A program made the position numbers and the translations under genes. A DNA stretch of 64,000 nucleotides from Flavobacteriaceae bacterium PS02337. Lineage in GTDB: Bacteria > Bacteroidota > Bacteroidia > Flavobacteriales > Flavobacteriaceae. How positions within the stretch are numbered: the stretch's first letter is position 1; every line of letters begins with the position of its first letter. Shown here piece after piece: positions 40,378-49,800 of the stretch. The stretch lies in contig JASCOE010000010.1 of the NCBI GenBank assembly GCA_029959285.1, forward strand, positions 1 through 64,000, given 5' to 3'. The notes below the pieces were generated by a model, which saw only the letters and a list, made by a program, of their open reading frames with translations, did no database searches and was not told the origin of the DNA.

Positions 40378-43300
40378 TTAAAAACTGAAATTAAATTGTA
40401 AAGTGTAATTACGCTGCGGTGCAAGTGTGTTATAATTTGCATTTGATAAATATTGAGGATCGATTCCTAAATCATTTTTAACCCATAGCAATCCTAAATT
40501 TCTTGCTGCAAAATTGAAACTCAACGACTTTATAAAAGTTTTTTGTAACCATTCTGAAGGTACATTATAACCTAATGAAACTTGCTGTAATCTCACATTA
40601 TCTGCCGGAAGTATATTTATATCAGAATTTTGATAACGATTTAAACTGTTGAAACTAATGTTTGTAAGGCCAGGAACGTTTGTAAAAGCTTCGTCTCCAG
40701 CTTGTCTCCATCTGTCTGCCACTAATTCGTCTTTTGCAACTGCTCCGTATTGTACTCCAGAATATGAAGGATAATTTTGTAATACGGTATTTCTAAATAC
40801 GTGTCCTGCATAATAGGTAATCTGTACGCCTAATCTGAAATTTTTAAAAGAGAAATCATTCATAAATCCTCCAAAATAAGGAGCGAAAGAAGTTCCCATT
40901 TTTTTCAAATCGTCTTTGTCGATTGCCGTTATACCTTGAGTTGAAGTAACAATTGTACCGTCTTTTTTATACACTTGAGATTGTCCAGTTGCATCAAGTC
41001 CAGCCCATTTGTAAGCATAGATTGTTCCGATACTGTTTCCTACCATTGGCGATGAACCAAAATACTGGTTAGTACTGTTTAATACATAACGAGAATCTGT
41101 AACTTCATTAGTATTATAAGAGAAAGTTAAACTGCTATTCCATTTAAAAGCTGCATTTACAATAGTTCCAGAAAGAGATAAATCTACACCATGTCCTTTC
41201 ATAGAAGCGGTGTTGTAATTTACAAACGACCACCCGTAAGTTGGATTAAAAGGAAGATTTGCTAAAATATCTTTTGTTTTTTTATAATAGAAATCAACAC
41301 TTCCTCTTAAACGATTATTGAAAAATCCGTAATCTAAAGCGTAATTTACAGTTGAGGTTGTTTCCCATTTAATTTCAGGATTTTCTGGAATTGAGATTGA
41401 ACCTGTTGGTAATTGCGTATTAAAATCGACAGATCCAATACTAATTATAGGACTTTGACTTCCGAAACCACCCCCAGGAGAACTTCCAGATTTACCATAA
41501 GTAACTCTTAAAGATAATGCACTTAACCAGCTAACATCTCTTAAGAAAAATTCTTTATTAATATCCCATTTACTTCCAACTGACCATAGCGGTAATGCTC
41601 TATTTTTTCTTGAAGCTCCTAATAAATTGAAATCATCAAAACGAACACTTCCTGAAACATGGTAACGGTTCATAAAATCGTAAGAACCTAATCCGTAATA
41701 TGATAAATAACGGCTTCTTGATTTACTGATACTATTATCAGAAGTTCCGATAATACTTTGCCATCCATAAACTGTAGTGTAATATACGGTCGGATTTACA
41801 GATTGTCCTGAGTTTGTATCAATATTATAGCCATAATATCTCTGACTTGAACCTTCTCTGCGTTCTTCTCTAACTTCTGCACCTGCTAAGAAATGCAAAC
41901 CATTATTTTCGTTGAAATTCTTATTGATATTCATTTGAAAACGCATGCTTTGAGTATCGTTGTTAGTGTTCGTATTGTATAAATAAGACCCCAACGGTAT
42001 ACCATAAACTAATTTTCCAGCTGTACTAACAGATGTTGCCTGATTAATCATGTTTCGAGTAAAATAACTATCTAATTCACTCAAAGATTTGATTTTGCTT
42101 GTAATAGAAGTATACATTCCAGATGCTTCAAAATTTAACCAATCTGTAACTGTTGCTGTTAAACTTGCATTCAATCTAATGTTAGCCCCTTTTGTTATTA
42201 CATTAGAATAATTTAGTTCATTTAAATAATTGTAAGACCAAGGCAAATATCCTTTTGCTTCAAATCCTTTTGCAACTTCTGGTCTAAAAAGGAAATAACG
42301 ATCAATTCCATTTCCGTTTTCATCCGCAATCATATCATACGGACGCAAAGCCGTAGCCGATACATTTGATAAAGCTTCGTTTGCAACGTTATTACTTTGA
42401 TAGGTAGTTGGAACGTAATTGATTCCAGTATTTAATTTTAAGAAGCTTTTCAGCTGAAAAGAATTATTTAATGTAATGTTATACGATTGAGAATCATTTC
42501 CTTGCATAGCAGCTTGATCCTTATTATAGCCTAAAGACAAATAATAAGTGCTTTTTTCGTTTCCGCCATTTATAGATAAATCATATTGCGTTGTAACCGA
42601 ATTTCTCAATAAATATCTGTTTATCTGACCCAAATTATCATTTTGTCCAAGTTGTGCTAATAATGCATCTCTTTCAGAAACAGTAATTTGTCCTCTTTTT
42701 TGTCTAAACATTATTTCTTGTGCAGCACTTGGATTAAGCGCTTGCCAGTTTGAAATATTATCAGCAACAAATCCGCCATTTACAAGATCTTTTTCATAAT
42801 CAATATATTGAGCCGTATTCATTACGCGAAGTTTGCCCAAATCTATTTTTTCTCCAATGCTTGTAGTCGTATTAAAATTGATTGTTGGTTCGCCTTTTTT
42901 ACCCTTTTTGGTAGTAATGACAATAACTCCATTCGCAGCCATTGATCCCCAAATTGAACTTGCGGCAGCATCTTTTAAAACTGTAATGCTTTCTACATCG
43001 TCTGGATTAAGGAAACTTAAAATTGAAGATCCCGGAACACCTCTTTTAGAGAAAGCAAAATCTTCTCTCGATTGCGGAAAACCATCGATAACGATTAATG
43101 GCGATCCTGTTCCGCTAAAATTATTTGTTCCTCTAACACTAATAGAACCTGTTCTCGGATCAACGTTTACACCAGCCAATTTTCCTTCCAATCTTGACTG
43201 AATGTCTACTGTTGGAACTTCTGCTAGTTCTTTTGCTCCAATTACTCCAATAGCTCCGGTAACTCTTTCTCTCGGAATTTCGGTATAACCATTTGAAGCA

Positions 43301-43938
43301 GGAATTTCAACAGAATGAAGTTCCATAACATCTGGTACAAGTGTCGCATCTATAATTCTTTTGTTATTTACAGGAACTGTAACGGTTTTATAACCTAAAG
43401 AACTAAAAACAATTGTATCATAAGGTGAAACCCTCATTCGATATTCACCTTCTTTTCTAGTAATATCCCAAGATTGTTTTCCTTTTAAAACTACGTTTAC
43501 ACCAATAAGCGGCGCACCTTTTTTATCGGTTACTTTTCCAGTTAATTCATATTCTAACTGTTCAGGTCTTTTTTTGTTTTTCTTAATAACGACCTGTTTG
43601 TCAATAATATCATAGGTTAAATTGTTGCTTTTTAGAGCATTGTTTAAAATTTCCTCTAGAGGAGCATCTTTTTCTAAAGTAATCGTGTTTGGACTTTTAA
43701 GCACATCATCATTATAGAAAAAGACATAATTCGTCTGCTTTTCTAAAGTCGAAAAAAAGTCAATCAGCGGAGTGTTCTTGAAACGAACATGTATTTTATT
43801 TTGTCCTAAAGAAGGGTTCGCATATAAACTACACATACTTATCCAAATAAATGCAGTAACAGATCTCATAAGCAGCACATATAGGTAATAGTGGTATCGT
43901 CCAGAAAAATACTTTTCTGAATTATGTTTTTTATTCAT
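40378..43938 (-). CDS. SusC/RagA-family TonB-linked outer membrane protein
   Basis: An 1186-residue TonB-dependent transporter. After the signal there is an STN domain (NTPLIDFFSTLEKQTNYVFF), which in such systems contacts the FecR anti-sigma, a CarboxypepD_reg-like domain (ELTGKVTDKKGAPLIGVNVV), a plug (VDIQSRLEGKLAGVNV, SIWGSMAANGVIVITTKKG) and a barrel ending in FNFSF. Substrate is not predictable; the peptidases downstream point to peptides. Upstream lie FecR and ECF sigma genes. A plus-strand terminator and promoter-like box sit opposite its leader (see the antisense RNA entry). Confidence 0.95.
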   Translation of the reverse strand: MNKKHNSEKYFSGRYHYYLYVLLMRSVTAFIWISMCSLYANPSLGQNKIHVRFKNTPLIDFFSTLEKQTNYVFFYNDDVLKSPNTITLEKDAPLEEILNNALKSNNLTYDIIDKQVVIKKNKKRPEQLEYELTGKVTDKKGAPLIGVNVVLKGKQSWDITRKEGEYRMRVSPYDTIVFSSLGYKTVTVPVNNKRIIDATLVPDVMELHSVEIPASNGYTEIPRERVTGAIGVIGAKELAEVPTVDIQSRLEGKLAGVNVDPRTGSISVRGTNNFSGTGSPLIVIDGFPQSREDFAFSKRGVPGSSILSFLNPDDVESITVLKDAAASSIWGSMAANGVIVITTKKGKKGEPTINFNTTTSIGEKIDLGKLRVMNTAQYIDYEKDLVNGGFVADNISNWQALNPSAAQEIMFRQKRGQITVSERDALLAQLGQNDNLGQINRYLLRNSVTTQYDLSINGGNEKSTYYLSLGYNKDQAAMQGNDSQSYNITLNNSFQLKSFLKLNTGINYVPTTYQSNNVANEALSNVSATALRPYDMIADENGNGIDRYFLFRPEVAKGFEAKGYLPWSYNYLNELNYSNVITKGANIRLNASLTATVTDWLNFEASGMYTSITSKIKSLSELDSYFTRNMINQATSVSTAGKLVYGIPLGSYLYNTNTNNDTQSMRFQMNINKNFNENNGLHFLAGAEVREERREGSSQRYYGYNIDTNSGQSVNPTVYYTTVYGWQSIIGTSDNSISKSRSRYLSYYGLGSYDFMNRYHVSGSVRFDDFNLLGASRKNRALPLWSVGSKWDINKEFFLRDVSWLSALSLRVTYGKSGSSPGGGFGSQSPIISIGSVDFNTQLPTGSISIPENPEIKWETTSTVNYALDYGFFNNRLRGSVDFYYKKTKDILANLPFNPTYGWSFVNYNTASMKGHGVDLSLSGTIVNAAFKWNSSLTFSYNTNEVTDSRYVLNSTNQYFGSSPMVGNSIGTIYAYKWAGLDATGQSQVYKKDGTIVTSTQGITAIDKDDLKKMGTSFAPYFGGFMNDFSFKNFRLGVQITYYAGHVFRNTVLQNYPSYSGVQYGAVAKDELVADRWRQAGDEAFTNVPGLTNISFNSLNRYQNSDINILPADNVRLQQVSLGYNVPSEWLQKTFIKSLSFNFAARNLGLLWVKNDLGIDPQYLSNANYNTLAPQRNYTLQFNFSF

Positions 43939-43949
43939 AATTTTGTTTT

Positions 43950-44029
43950 GAATTAAGATGCAGTCAACTCGTGTTGACTACAGTTCTACAATGCCAAAAG
44001 ATGCGCCAACATCTTTTGGTTTTTTTTTT
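43950..44029 (+). ncRNA. Candidate cis-antisense sRNA opposite the susC leader (DonS-like)
   Basis: On the plus strand a TAATTTTG box (43938-43945, TAnnTTTG type) is followed by a hairpin AGTCAAC/GTTGACT (43962-43979) and a perfect 10-bp terminator stem CCAAAAGATG/CATCTTTTGG (43994-44019) with ten T (44020-44029). No plus-strand gene is near, so the terminator would end a transcript of about 80 bases lying entirely opposite the 5' leader of susC. In Bacteroides, DonS-type sRNAs of similar size sit between anti-sigma and susC genes and repress susC. No good -33 box is visible. Confidence 0.6.
43994..44029 (+). terminator. Plus-strand terminator between FecR and susC
   Basis: Perfect 10-bp stem (43994-44003 with 44010-44019), loop CGCCAA, then ten T. 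Both flanking genes are on the minus strand, where the stem is not followed by U, so it works only for a plus-strand RNA. Confidence 0.85.
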
Positions 44030-44112
44030 GGTTAGTTTTTACAAATAAGGTTGATATGTTTATTTTGGTCTTATATCATAGGCTTTGGTGGTTTTAGAAT
44101 TGATTTTTTTAT

Positions 44113-45222
44113 TTATTTAATTGTAATAGTTCTTTGGTTTGCGTTAACAGTACAAGTATTATTGGTGATGCTTGAAAGCGTATTTGCCAATGAATTAAGG
44201 TTTTCGTTTAAAGCAAAAGATCCCGAATAATTAGCATCTAAATTTAAATCTGCACCTTTTATAAATTCTATTTTATAATATTTTGAAAGTTTGCTTAAAA
44301 TTTCATTCAGCGATTGGCTTCTAAAAGAGAAATAACCTTCACGCCATGATAATATCGAAGCAACATCTTTTCGTTCTACTTTTAGCAGTTTTTTGTCTTT
44401 GTTGATTGTAGCAATCATTCCCGGAGTTAAATCTTCCTGAATTTCCTGATTGCTTAATAATCCTTTTTTAGCATACGTAATTCTAACTTTTCCTTGTAAT
44501 AGCGCCGTTTGAACTGTTGCGTCTTCAGGATAAGAACTTACGTTAAAAACCGTTCCAAGTACACGAACATTACACTCTTTTGTTTTGACGAAAAAGGGCT
44601 TGTTTTTATTGTGAGCCACATCAAAAGCGGCTTCACCAGTTAAATATACTTCACGAATAGAACCGTCAAATTGAGTCGGATAGATTAATGAAGATCCAGA
44701 ATTTAACCAAACTGTTGTTCCATCTGTCAAAACGATTTGAGTTCTTTTTCCATATGGAACTCTCACTGTATTGAAAGCAGCAGTATTCGAATTTGTATTT
44801 ATGGCTTTTTGTCCAACAGTAACTTTTTCACCATTCTTTCCATAGCTGATCACAGCACTATCTTGCACCGCGATAGTTTTTTGATCTTGTAAAACAAGAG
44901 AAATATTCTCTAAATCTATGTTTGATTCTGTTTTGGCTTGTTCGGCAAAAAGCTCTAAATCTGTTTTAATGACACTTTTTTGTGCATTTTCACGATTTAT
45001 AAATAATGTGACTAATAATGCGATACTTGCAGCGGCAGAATAAGCTAGGATTTTTTTCTTTTTCCTGCGTTTGGATTCTTTTTGCTGAAGTTCGATTAGT
45101 CCAAGATGAATACGATCCTTTAAGGAATCTTTTTCATCATTCGGTATTTTGTTAAAATTAATTTGCAAGGCGATGTTTTTACGGGGTCTATATTTATAAA
45201 GAGAACAACTCTTTAAAAACAT
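44113..45222 (-). CDS. FecR-family anti-sigma factor
   Basis: From ATG 45222 (a TTG six bases earlier is less likely) the protein is 369 residues. A basic cytoplasmic region (KRRKKKKILAY) precedes one membrane helix (AAASIALLVTLFI), then a FecR periplasmic domain (VPYGKRTQIVLTDGTTVWLNSGSSLIYPTQF, EVYLTGEAAFDVAHNKNKPFFV) and a C-terminal STN-like domain (LNEILSKLSKYYKIEF). It relays the SusC signal to the ECF sigma factor, whose gene ends 21 bases upstream. Confidence 0.93.
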   Translation of the reverse strand: MFLKSCSLYKYRPRKNIALQINFNKIPNDEKDSLKDRIHLGLIELQQKESKRRKKKKILAYSAAASIALLVTLFINRENAQKSVIKTDLELFAEQAKTESNIDLENISLVLQDQKTIAVQDSAVISYGKNGEKVTVGQKAINTNSNTAAFNTVRVPYGKRTQIVLTDGTTVWLNSGSSLIYPTQFDGSIREVYLTGEAAFDVAHNKNKPFFVKTKECNVRVLGTVFNVSSYPEDATVQTALLQGKVRITYAKKGLLSNQEIQEDLTPGMIATINKDKKLLKVERKDVASILSWREGYFSFRSQSLNEILSKLSKYYKIEFIKGADLNLDANYSGSFALNENLNSLANTLSSITNNTCTVNANQRTITIK

Positions 45223-45243
45223 AGACAAAAAAATAACCTTTTT

Positions 45244-45789
45244 TTAAAGTTTTTTTCGAAGTTCTTTCAAACACCTGTATATCAGTGTTCTGCAAGACTC
45301 AATAGAAATTCCTAAAATAGTAGCAATTTCTTCATAAGGTTTGTCTTCGTTAAATCTGTAGAATAACGCTGTGCGTTGTTTTTCGGTAAGTTCTTGCATA
45401 GCAAAAGCCAATTTTGAATTTAACTCTAAATTGTTTTCTTCTTCAATTAAAGTTTCTTCAAAAGACGCTTCTTTGGGAGTAACTGTATCGTAATCAGTAT
45501 TTATGTGAAATATTTTTTGAGAAGCTTTGTTCTTTTTTAAAACATTTCTTTGAGTAATTTTAAATAAATACGATTTTACATTTACGTTTTCGGCAAGACC
45601 GGTTCTGTATTTATAAATGTCTAGAAAAACATCGTGAATGGCATCTTTAGCAATCGAAGGTTCGTTAGTATATTGTAAAGCAAAAGTAAGTAAAACATCA
45701 GCATAGATATCATAGAGCTTTTCAAAGGCGGTAATTTCACCTTTTTTAATCTGTTGCCATAAAAAAATATCTGTTGAGGTATTCTCCAT
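45244..45789 (-). CDS. ECF RNA polymerase sigma factor
   Basis: A 181-residue sigma factor. Region 2: FEKLYDIYADVLLTFALQYT, IAKDAIHDVFLDIYKYR, VKSYLFKITQRNVLKK; region 4: LTEKQRTALFYRFNEDKPYEEIATILGISIESCRTLIYRCLKELRKK. It is of the FecI/SusCD-linked type and should drive the SusC operon. A CAAATCTA at 45820-45827 reads TAGATTTG on the minus strand (TAnnTTTG -7 type) about 30 bases before the ATG; no -33 box was found. Confidence 0.94.
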   Translation of the reverse strand: MENTSTDIFLWQQIKKGEITAFEKLYDIYADVLLTFALQYTNEPSIAKDAIHDVFLDIYKYRTGLAENVNVKSYLFKITQRNVLKKNKASQKIFHINTDYDTVTPKEASFEETLIEEENNLELNSKLAFAMQELTEKQRTALFYRFNEDKPYEEIATILGISIESCRTLIYRCLKELRKKL

Positions 45790-46063
45790 TTAAGGAATAA
45801 AATGATAATGTTTTTAAAACAAATCTATAACTTTTATCAGTAAAAGGAATAATTTTTCGATTATTTCGCATGATTTAGAAAGATATCGTCAAAATAATGG
45901 CGATAATTTTGTTAAAATTGGTTTTCAGATTACTTTACGAATAGATAACATTCATAAAAATGAAATAGAAAAAACGATATAGTTTCATTTAACAAAAAAG
46001 TAGATGAAAATTTTTTAAGCTTTCCATGAAAATAATAATTGTTGTTATCGAAAATTAAATAAA
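45790..46063. other. Gap between NRPS terminator and sigma gene
   Basis: It holds the predicted -7 element of the sigma gene (45820-45827) and is otherwise AT-rich with no gene seen. Confidence 0.45.
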
Positions 46064-46091
46064 AAAAAGCCACTTTATTTGGTGGCTTTTT
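46064..46091 (-). terminator. Intrinsic terminator of the NRPS-PKS operon
   Basis: AAAAAGCCAC (46064-46073) pairs perfectly with GTGGCTTTTT (46082-46091). On the minus strand the stem is followed by eight T. The stem overlaps the stop codon of the phosphopantetheinyl transferase gene. Confidence 0.85.
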
Positions 46092-46884
46092 ATACTTTTT
46101 TGACAACTAATAAATCTTTTATTTTATGTGTCAAGGCATACATTCGTATGTCTGCCGAATTTGTTTCTAAGCCTTCAAATGCGACCGCTCCTAAATAATC
46201 ATCTTCAAGAATAAAACTGTAAACCTGCCAGCTTAGAGAGTTTTTTATTAATGAAAAATCTAAATTGTGTTCTCCGTCCAAACAAGGAATAAATTTAAAA
46301 TCTTCATCTATTCCTTTTCCTAATGCTTTTACGAAAGCTTCTTTGCGTGTCCAGAAAGTGTAGAAAGTATTTTTTTTGTCAATAGCGTTTTGAATTAATT
46401 CTGTTTCATTGTCATTAAAAACATCTGGAAGCATGCTTGTAAAATTGAAATCTTTACTCATATATTCTATATCTAGCCCGACCTTTTTTCGTGAAATGGC
46501 GATTGCTGCATAGTCTTCAGAATGTGAAATATTAAAATGCAGCCACGGATGAGAAGCTAAATATGGTTTTTTATTAAAGTCATAATCAAGATGAATATTT
46601 TTTATGCTCGATTTGGTATATGCGCCCAAAACAAGTTTTAAAATTGATCGGTATATAGTAAATCTGTCTTTGTCTATTTCTTTATAAAACCGTTTTACTC
46701 GTTTAATTTCGACGGAATTTAGAAGTTCGGCAAGATCAGATTTTATATCGCTGAAATCGGGTAAATAAATCGTATAGATAATGATTTCATTACTATCCAA
46801 AGAATACTCTTCATCAGGAATAAATGCGACACTTTTTACATTAGAAAAAGAAATACGGAGCTTAGATGTTTTCATGGTTCTCAT
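46090..46884 (-). CDS. 4'-phosphopantetheinyl transferase (Sfp-type)
   Basis: A 264-residue Sfp-type transferase that attaches phosphopantetheine to carrier domains. Motifs: KKPYLASHPWLHFNISHSEDYA, KVGLDIEYM (Mg-binding Asp-Glu), FWTRKEAFVKALGKGID (WxxKEA). Its start overlaps the end of the NRPS gene by 23 bases, so translation is coupled; an alternative ATG lies nine bases downstream at 46875. It should activate the three carrier domains of the operon. The terminator begins at its stop codon. Confidence 0.93.
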   Translation of the reverse strand: MRTMKTSKLRISFSNVKSVAFIPDEEYSLDSNEIIIYTIYLPDFSDIKSDLAELLNSVEIKRVKRFYKEIDKDRFTIYRSILKLVLGAYTKSSIKNIHLDYDFNKKPYLASHPWLHFNISHSEDYAAIAISRKKVGLDIEYMSKDFNFTSMLPDVFNDNETELIQNAIDKKNTFYTFWTRKEAFVKALGKGIDEDFKFIPCLDGEHNLDFSLIKNSLSWQVYSFILEDDYLGAVAFEGLETNSADIRMYALTHKIKDLLVVKKV

Positions 46885-49800
46885 CTAAAATGTCTTGAAG
46901 TAATCGCGCTAACACTTTGTCATTTGGCGGAGCAACAATATTTAAATGATTTCCAGAAATATTATGTATCGTAACACCTCCAGCAGCTGCTTTTTTCCAT
47001 CCTAAATGCGTTGGATCTAACTTGTAATTTTCATCATCTTTAGATCGGAATAAATCGACTCTAAAGTTTTGTGGTTTAAGATGATAAAGATCTACAATTT
47101 TTTTCACCATTCGATCGGCTTCTATAAATTGCTGCAATGCCAATTCTTCTTGTTCTGTCATTTCAACTTTCTTTCCAAAATGTCTTTGCAGTATATATTC
47201 TTTTTTACCGTTAATACGCATTTTAAAGGCTTTCCAGCTCAATAACATTTCTTTCAAAAAGTCTAATCTTCTGTGCGTAATATCAAGATATCTAACAAGT
47301 TGCTTGCGTCTGAAATTTCCATAGTAATAGGAAGAATCAACGTATGAATCCAACAATCCTGTCAAACTTACTTTTTTGCCCATTGCATTTAATTGACGGG
47401 TCATTTCGAAAGCAACAATTCCTCCAAATGAAAAACCTGCCAAAGCATAAGGTCCTTTCGGATTTACTTTGATAATGGCATCTATATAATGTGCAGCCAT
47501 CGCTTCAATCGATTCGTACCATCCTTCAAAACCTTTTGGTTTAGTACCTTGGATACCATAAATTGGCTGATCTTCATCAAAATGCTTACTCAAATTCATA
47601 AAGTTTAAAACATTTAATCCAGCTCCGTGAATGATAAAAAGTGGCACTTTGTTTCCAATAGGTTTTATCGGAACCAAACAATCTGAATAAATTTCAGTGC
47701 CTGTATTCAATAATTTGGCAAATTTTTCGACTGTTGAATATTTGAATAAAGCCGATAGCGGAATACGAATTCCGGTATGTTTTTCTATTTCAATCATCAC
47801 TTTTACACCTTTGATCGAGTGTCCGCCCATTTCGAAGAAATCACTAAAAATATCAATGTTTTCAAGATTTAAGCTTTCTTTCCAAATAGTTGCCACGATG
47901 TTTTCTTCTTCAGTTCTTGGCGCGGTATAAGTGATTTTTTTATTTGTTTTGTATTTGGCTAATTCTTTACGATCGATTTTACCATTTAATGTTGTTGGAA
48001 TTTTTTCAATTAAATTAAAATCATGCGGAATTAACTGCGCTGGCAATCTTGTGCTCAAAGCTTCTCGCCATTCAGGAATTTGTGTTTCTGCTTCTTCAAT
48101 GCTTTTTTCTGGCACAATATGAGCAATCAGGAAATTTTCATCGGCCAATACAACAGCAGATTTTATTCCATCAAGAACAATTAAAGCTTGTTCAACTTCG
48201 CCAGGTTCTATACGATGTCCTCTAATTTTTACTTGCTGATCTAAACGTCCTAAACATTCAATTTCGTTATTCGAAAGTAATTTTCCTAAATCGCCCGTGC
48301 GATACATAATATCTTCTTTTTTTGCAGAAAATTTATTAGTAATAAACTTTTCAGCAGAAAGTTCAGGTCTGTTCCAATATCCTTTCGCAACTCCATCTCC
48401 GCCAATAACAATTTCTCCAATATTTCCTGGCGCAACAAGCTGACCTTGTTCGTCTATTAAATAGATTTGAGTATTTCCAATTGGTTTTCCAATCGTAATC
48501 AATTTATCTTCAGCTTTGATTTGTTTTACAGAAGACCAGACTGTAGTTTCTGTTGGACCATAAACGTTCCAAAGCGTGTCACATTTAGATAAAAGTTCAC
48601 TGGCAAGATCTACAGGCATTGCTTCACCACCGCATAATGCTTTAATGGGTAATTTTTTCGACCAGCCAGAATCTAAAAGCATGGACCAAGTTGTTGGAGT
48701 TGCTTGCAAGAAATTGATTTTCTCGCTTTTCACCAATTCAAGTAAAAGTCTTCCGTCTCTAGCTGTTTCATGATCTGCCAATATTAAAGTCGCACCTTTA
48801 ATAAGTGGCAAATACAATTCTAAACCAGCAATATCAAAAGAAATAGTTGTTATTGAAAGCAGTCTGTCATTTTCATCAATTCCTGGTTCCAATGCCATAC
48901 TGCAAAGGAAATTCACCAAGTTTTTATGTGTAATAGGAACTCCTTTAGGATTACCAGTTGATCCAGAAGTGTAAAGTATATAAGCGTTATTTTCAGAATT
49001 AACCATAAACGGAAGAGGTAGAGCAGAATACTGGTCTAATGCTTCCATCGCATCTTCAATAAAAAGCGTTTGAGGCCACGTTGGCAATGATGCAAATAAT
49101 GTTTTGCTAGTCAATAAAACTCTAGCATTAGAATCATTAAGCATAAATTCTAAACGATCTTTTGGATATTCTGGATCTAGAGGCAAATATGCTGCGCCAC
49201 ATTGCATAATGGCTAATAAAGTATAAACCAATTCTGGACTTCTTGGAAAAGATACGGCAATAAAATCGCCCGATTGAACACCTTGCGCTTTTAAATAATG
49301 CGCCATTTGGTTTACCTTTTCGTGTAATTCTGTATAAGTAGTTTTTAAATCATGAAATTCTAAGGCTGTTTTATTAGGAGTAATTTCTGCTTGTTTTCTA
49401 AGTAATTCCGTTATGGTTACATCTGGATAAGGCATTTCTGTACTATTTAGATCTGCATAATCTCCTAAATAGTTACCGCCAATTATATCAGATAACGGAT
49501 TCGCTGCATTTACAATAACTTCTTTAATGATTTCTTCAAACGAAGCCATCATTTTAGTTATTGTTTCTGGTTTGAATAACGTCGTATTGTATGTCCATTG
49601 AAATGAAGGACCGCTTTTGGCTCTAAAAATATGAAGCTGAATTTCAAAAGTTCCAAATTCTCTCGGATTTGGTTTGAAACTATGAGTAAGTTCCGTAAAC
49701 GAGAAATCTTCTTCTATAGTTCTGTTCAAATCTACTGTAAGAATAACTGGAACAAGCGGAATTCTTGAAGGATCTCTTGCAATTGGAAAACTTTTTAGAA

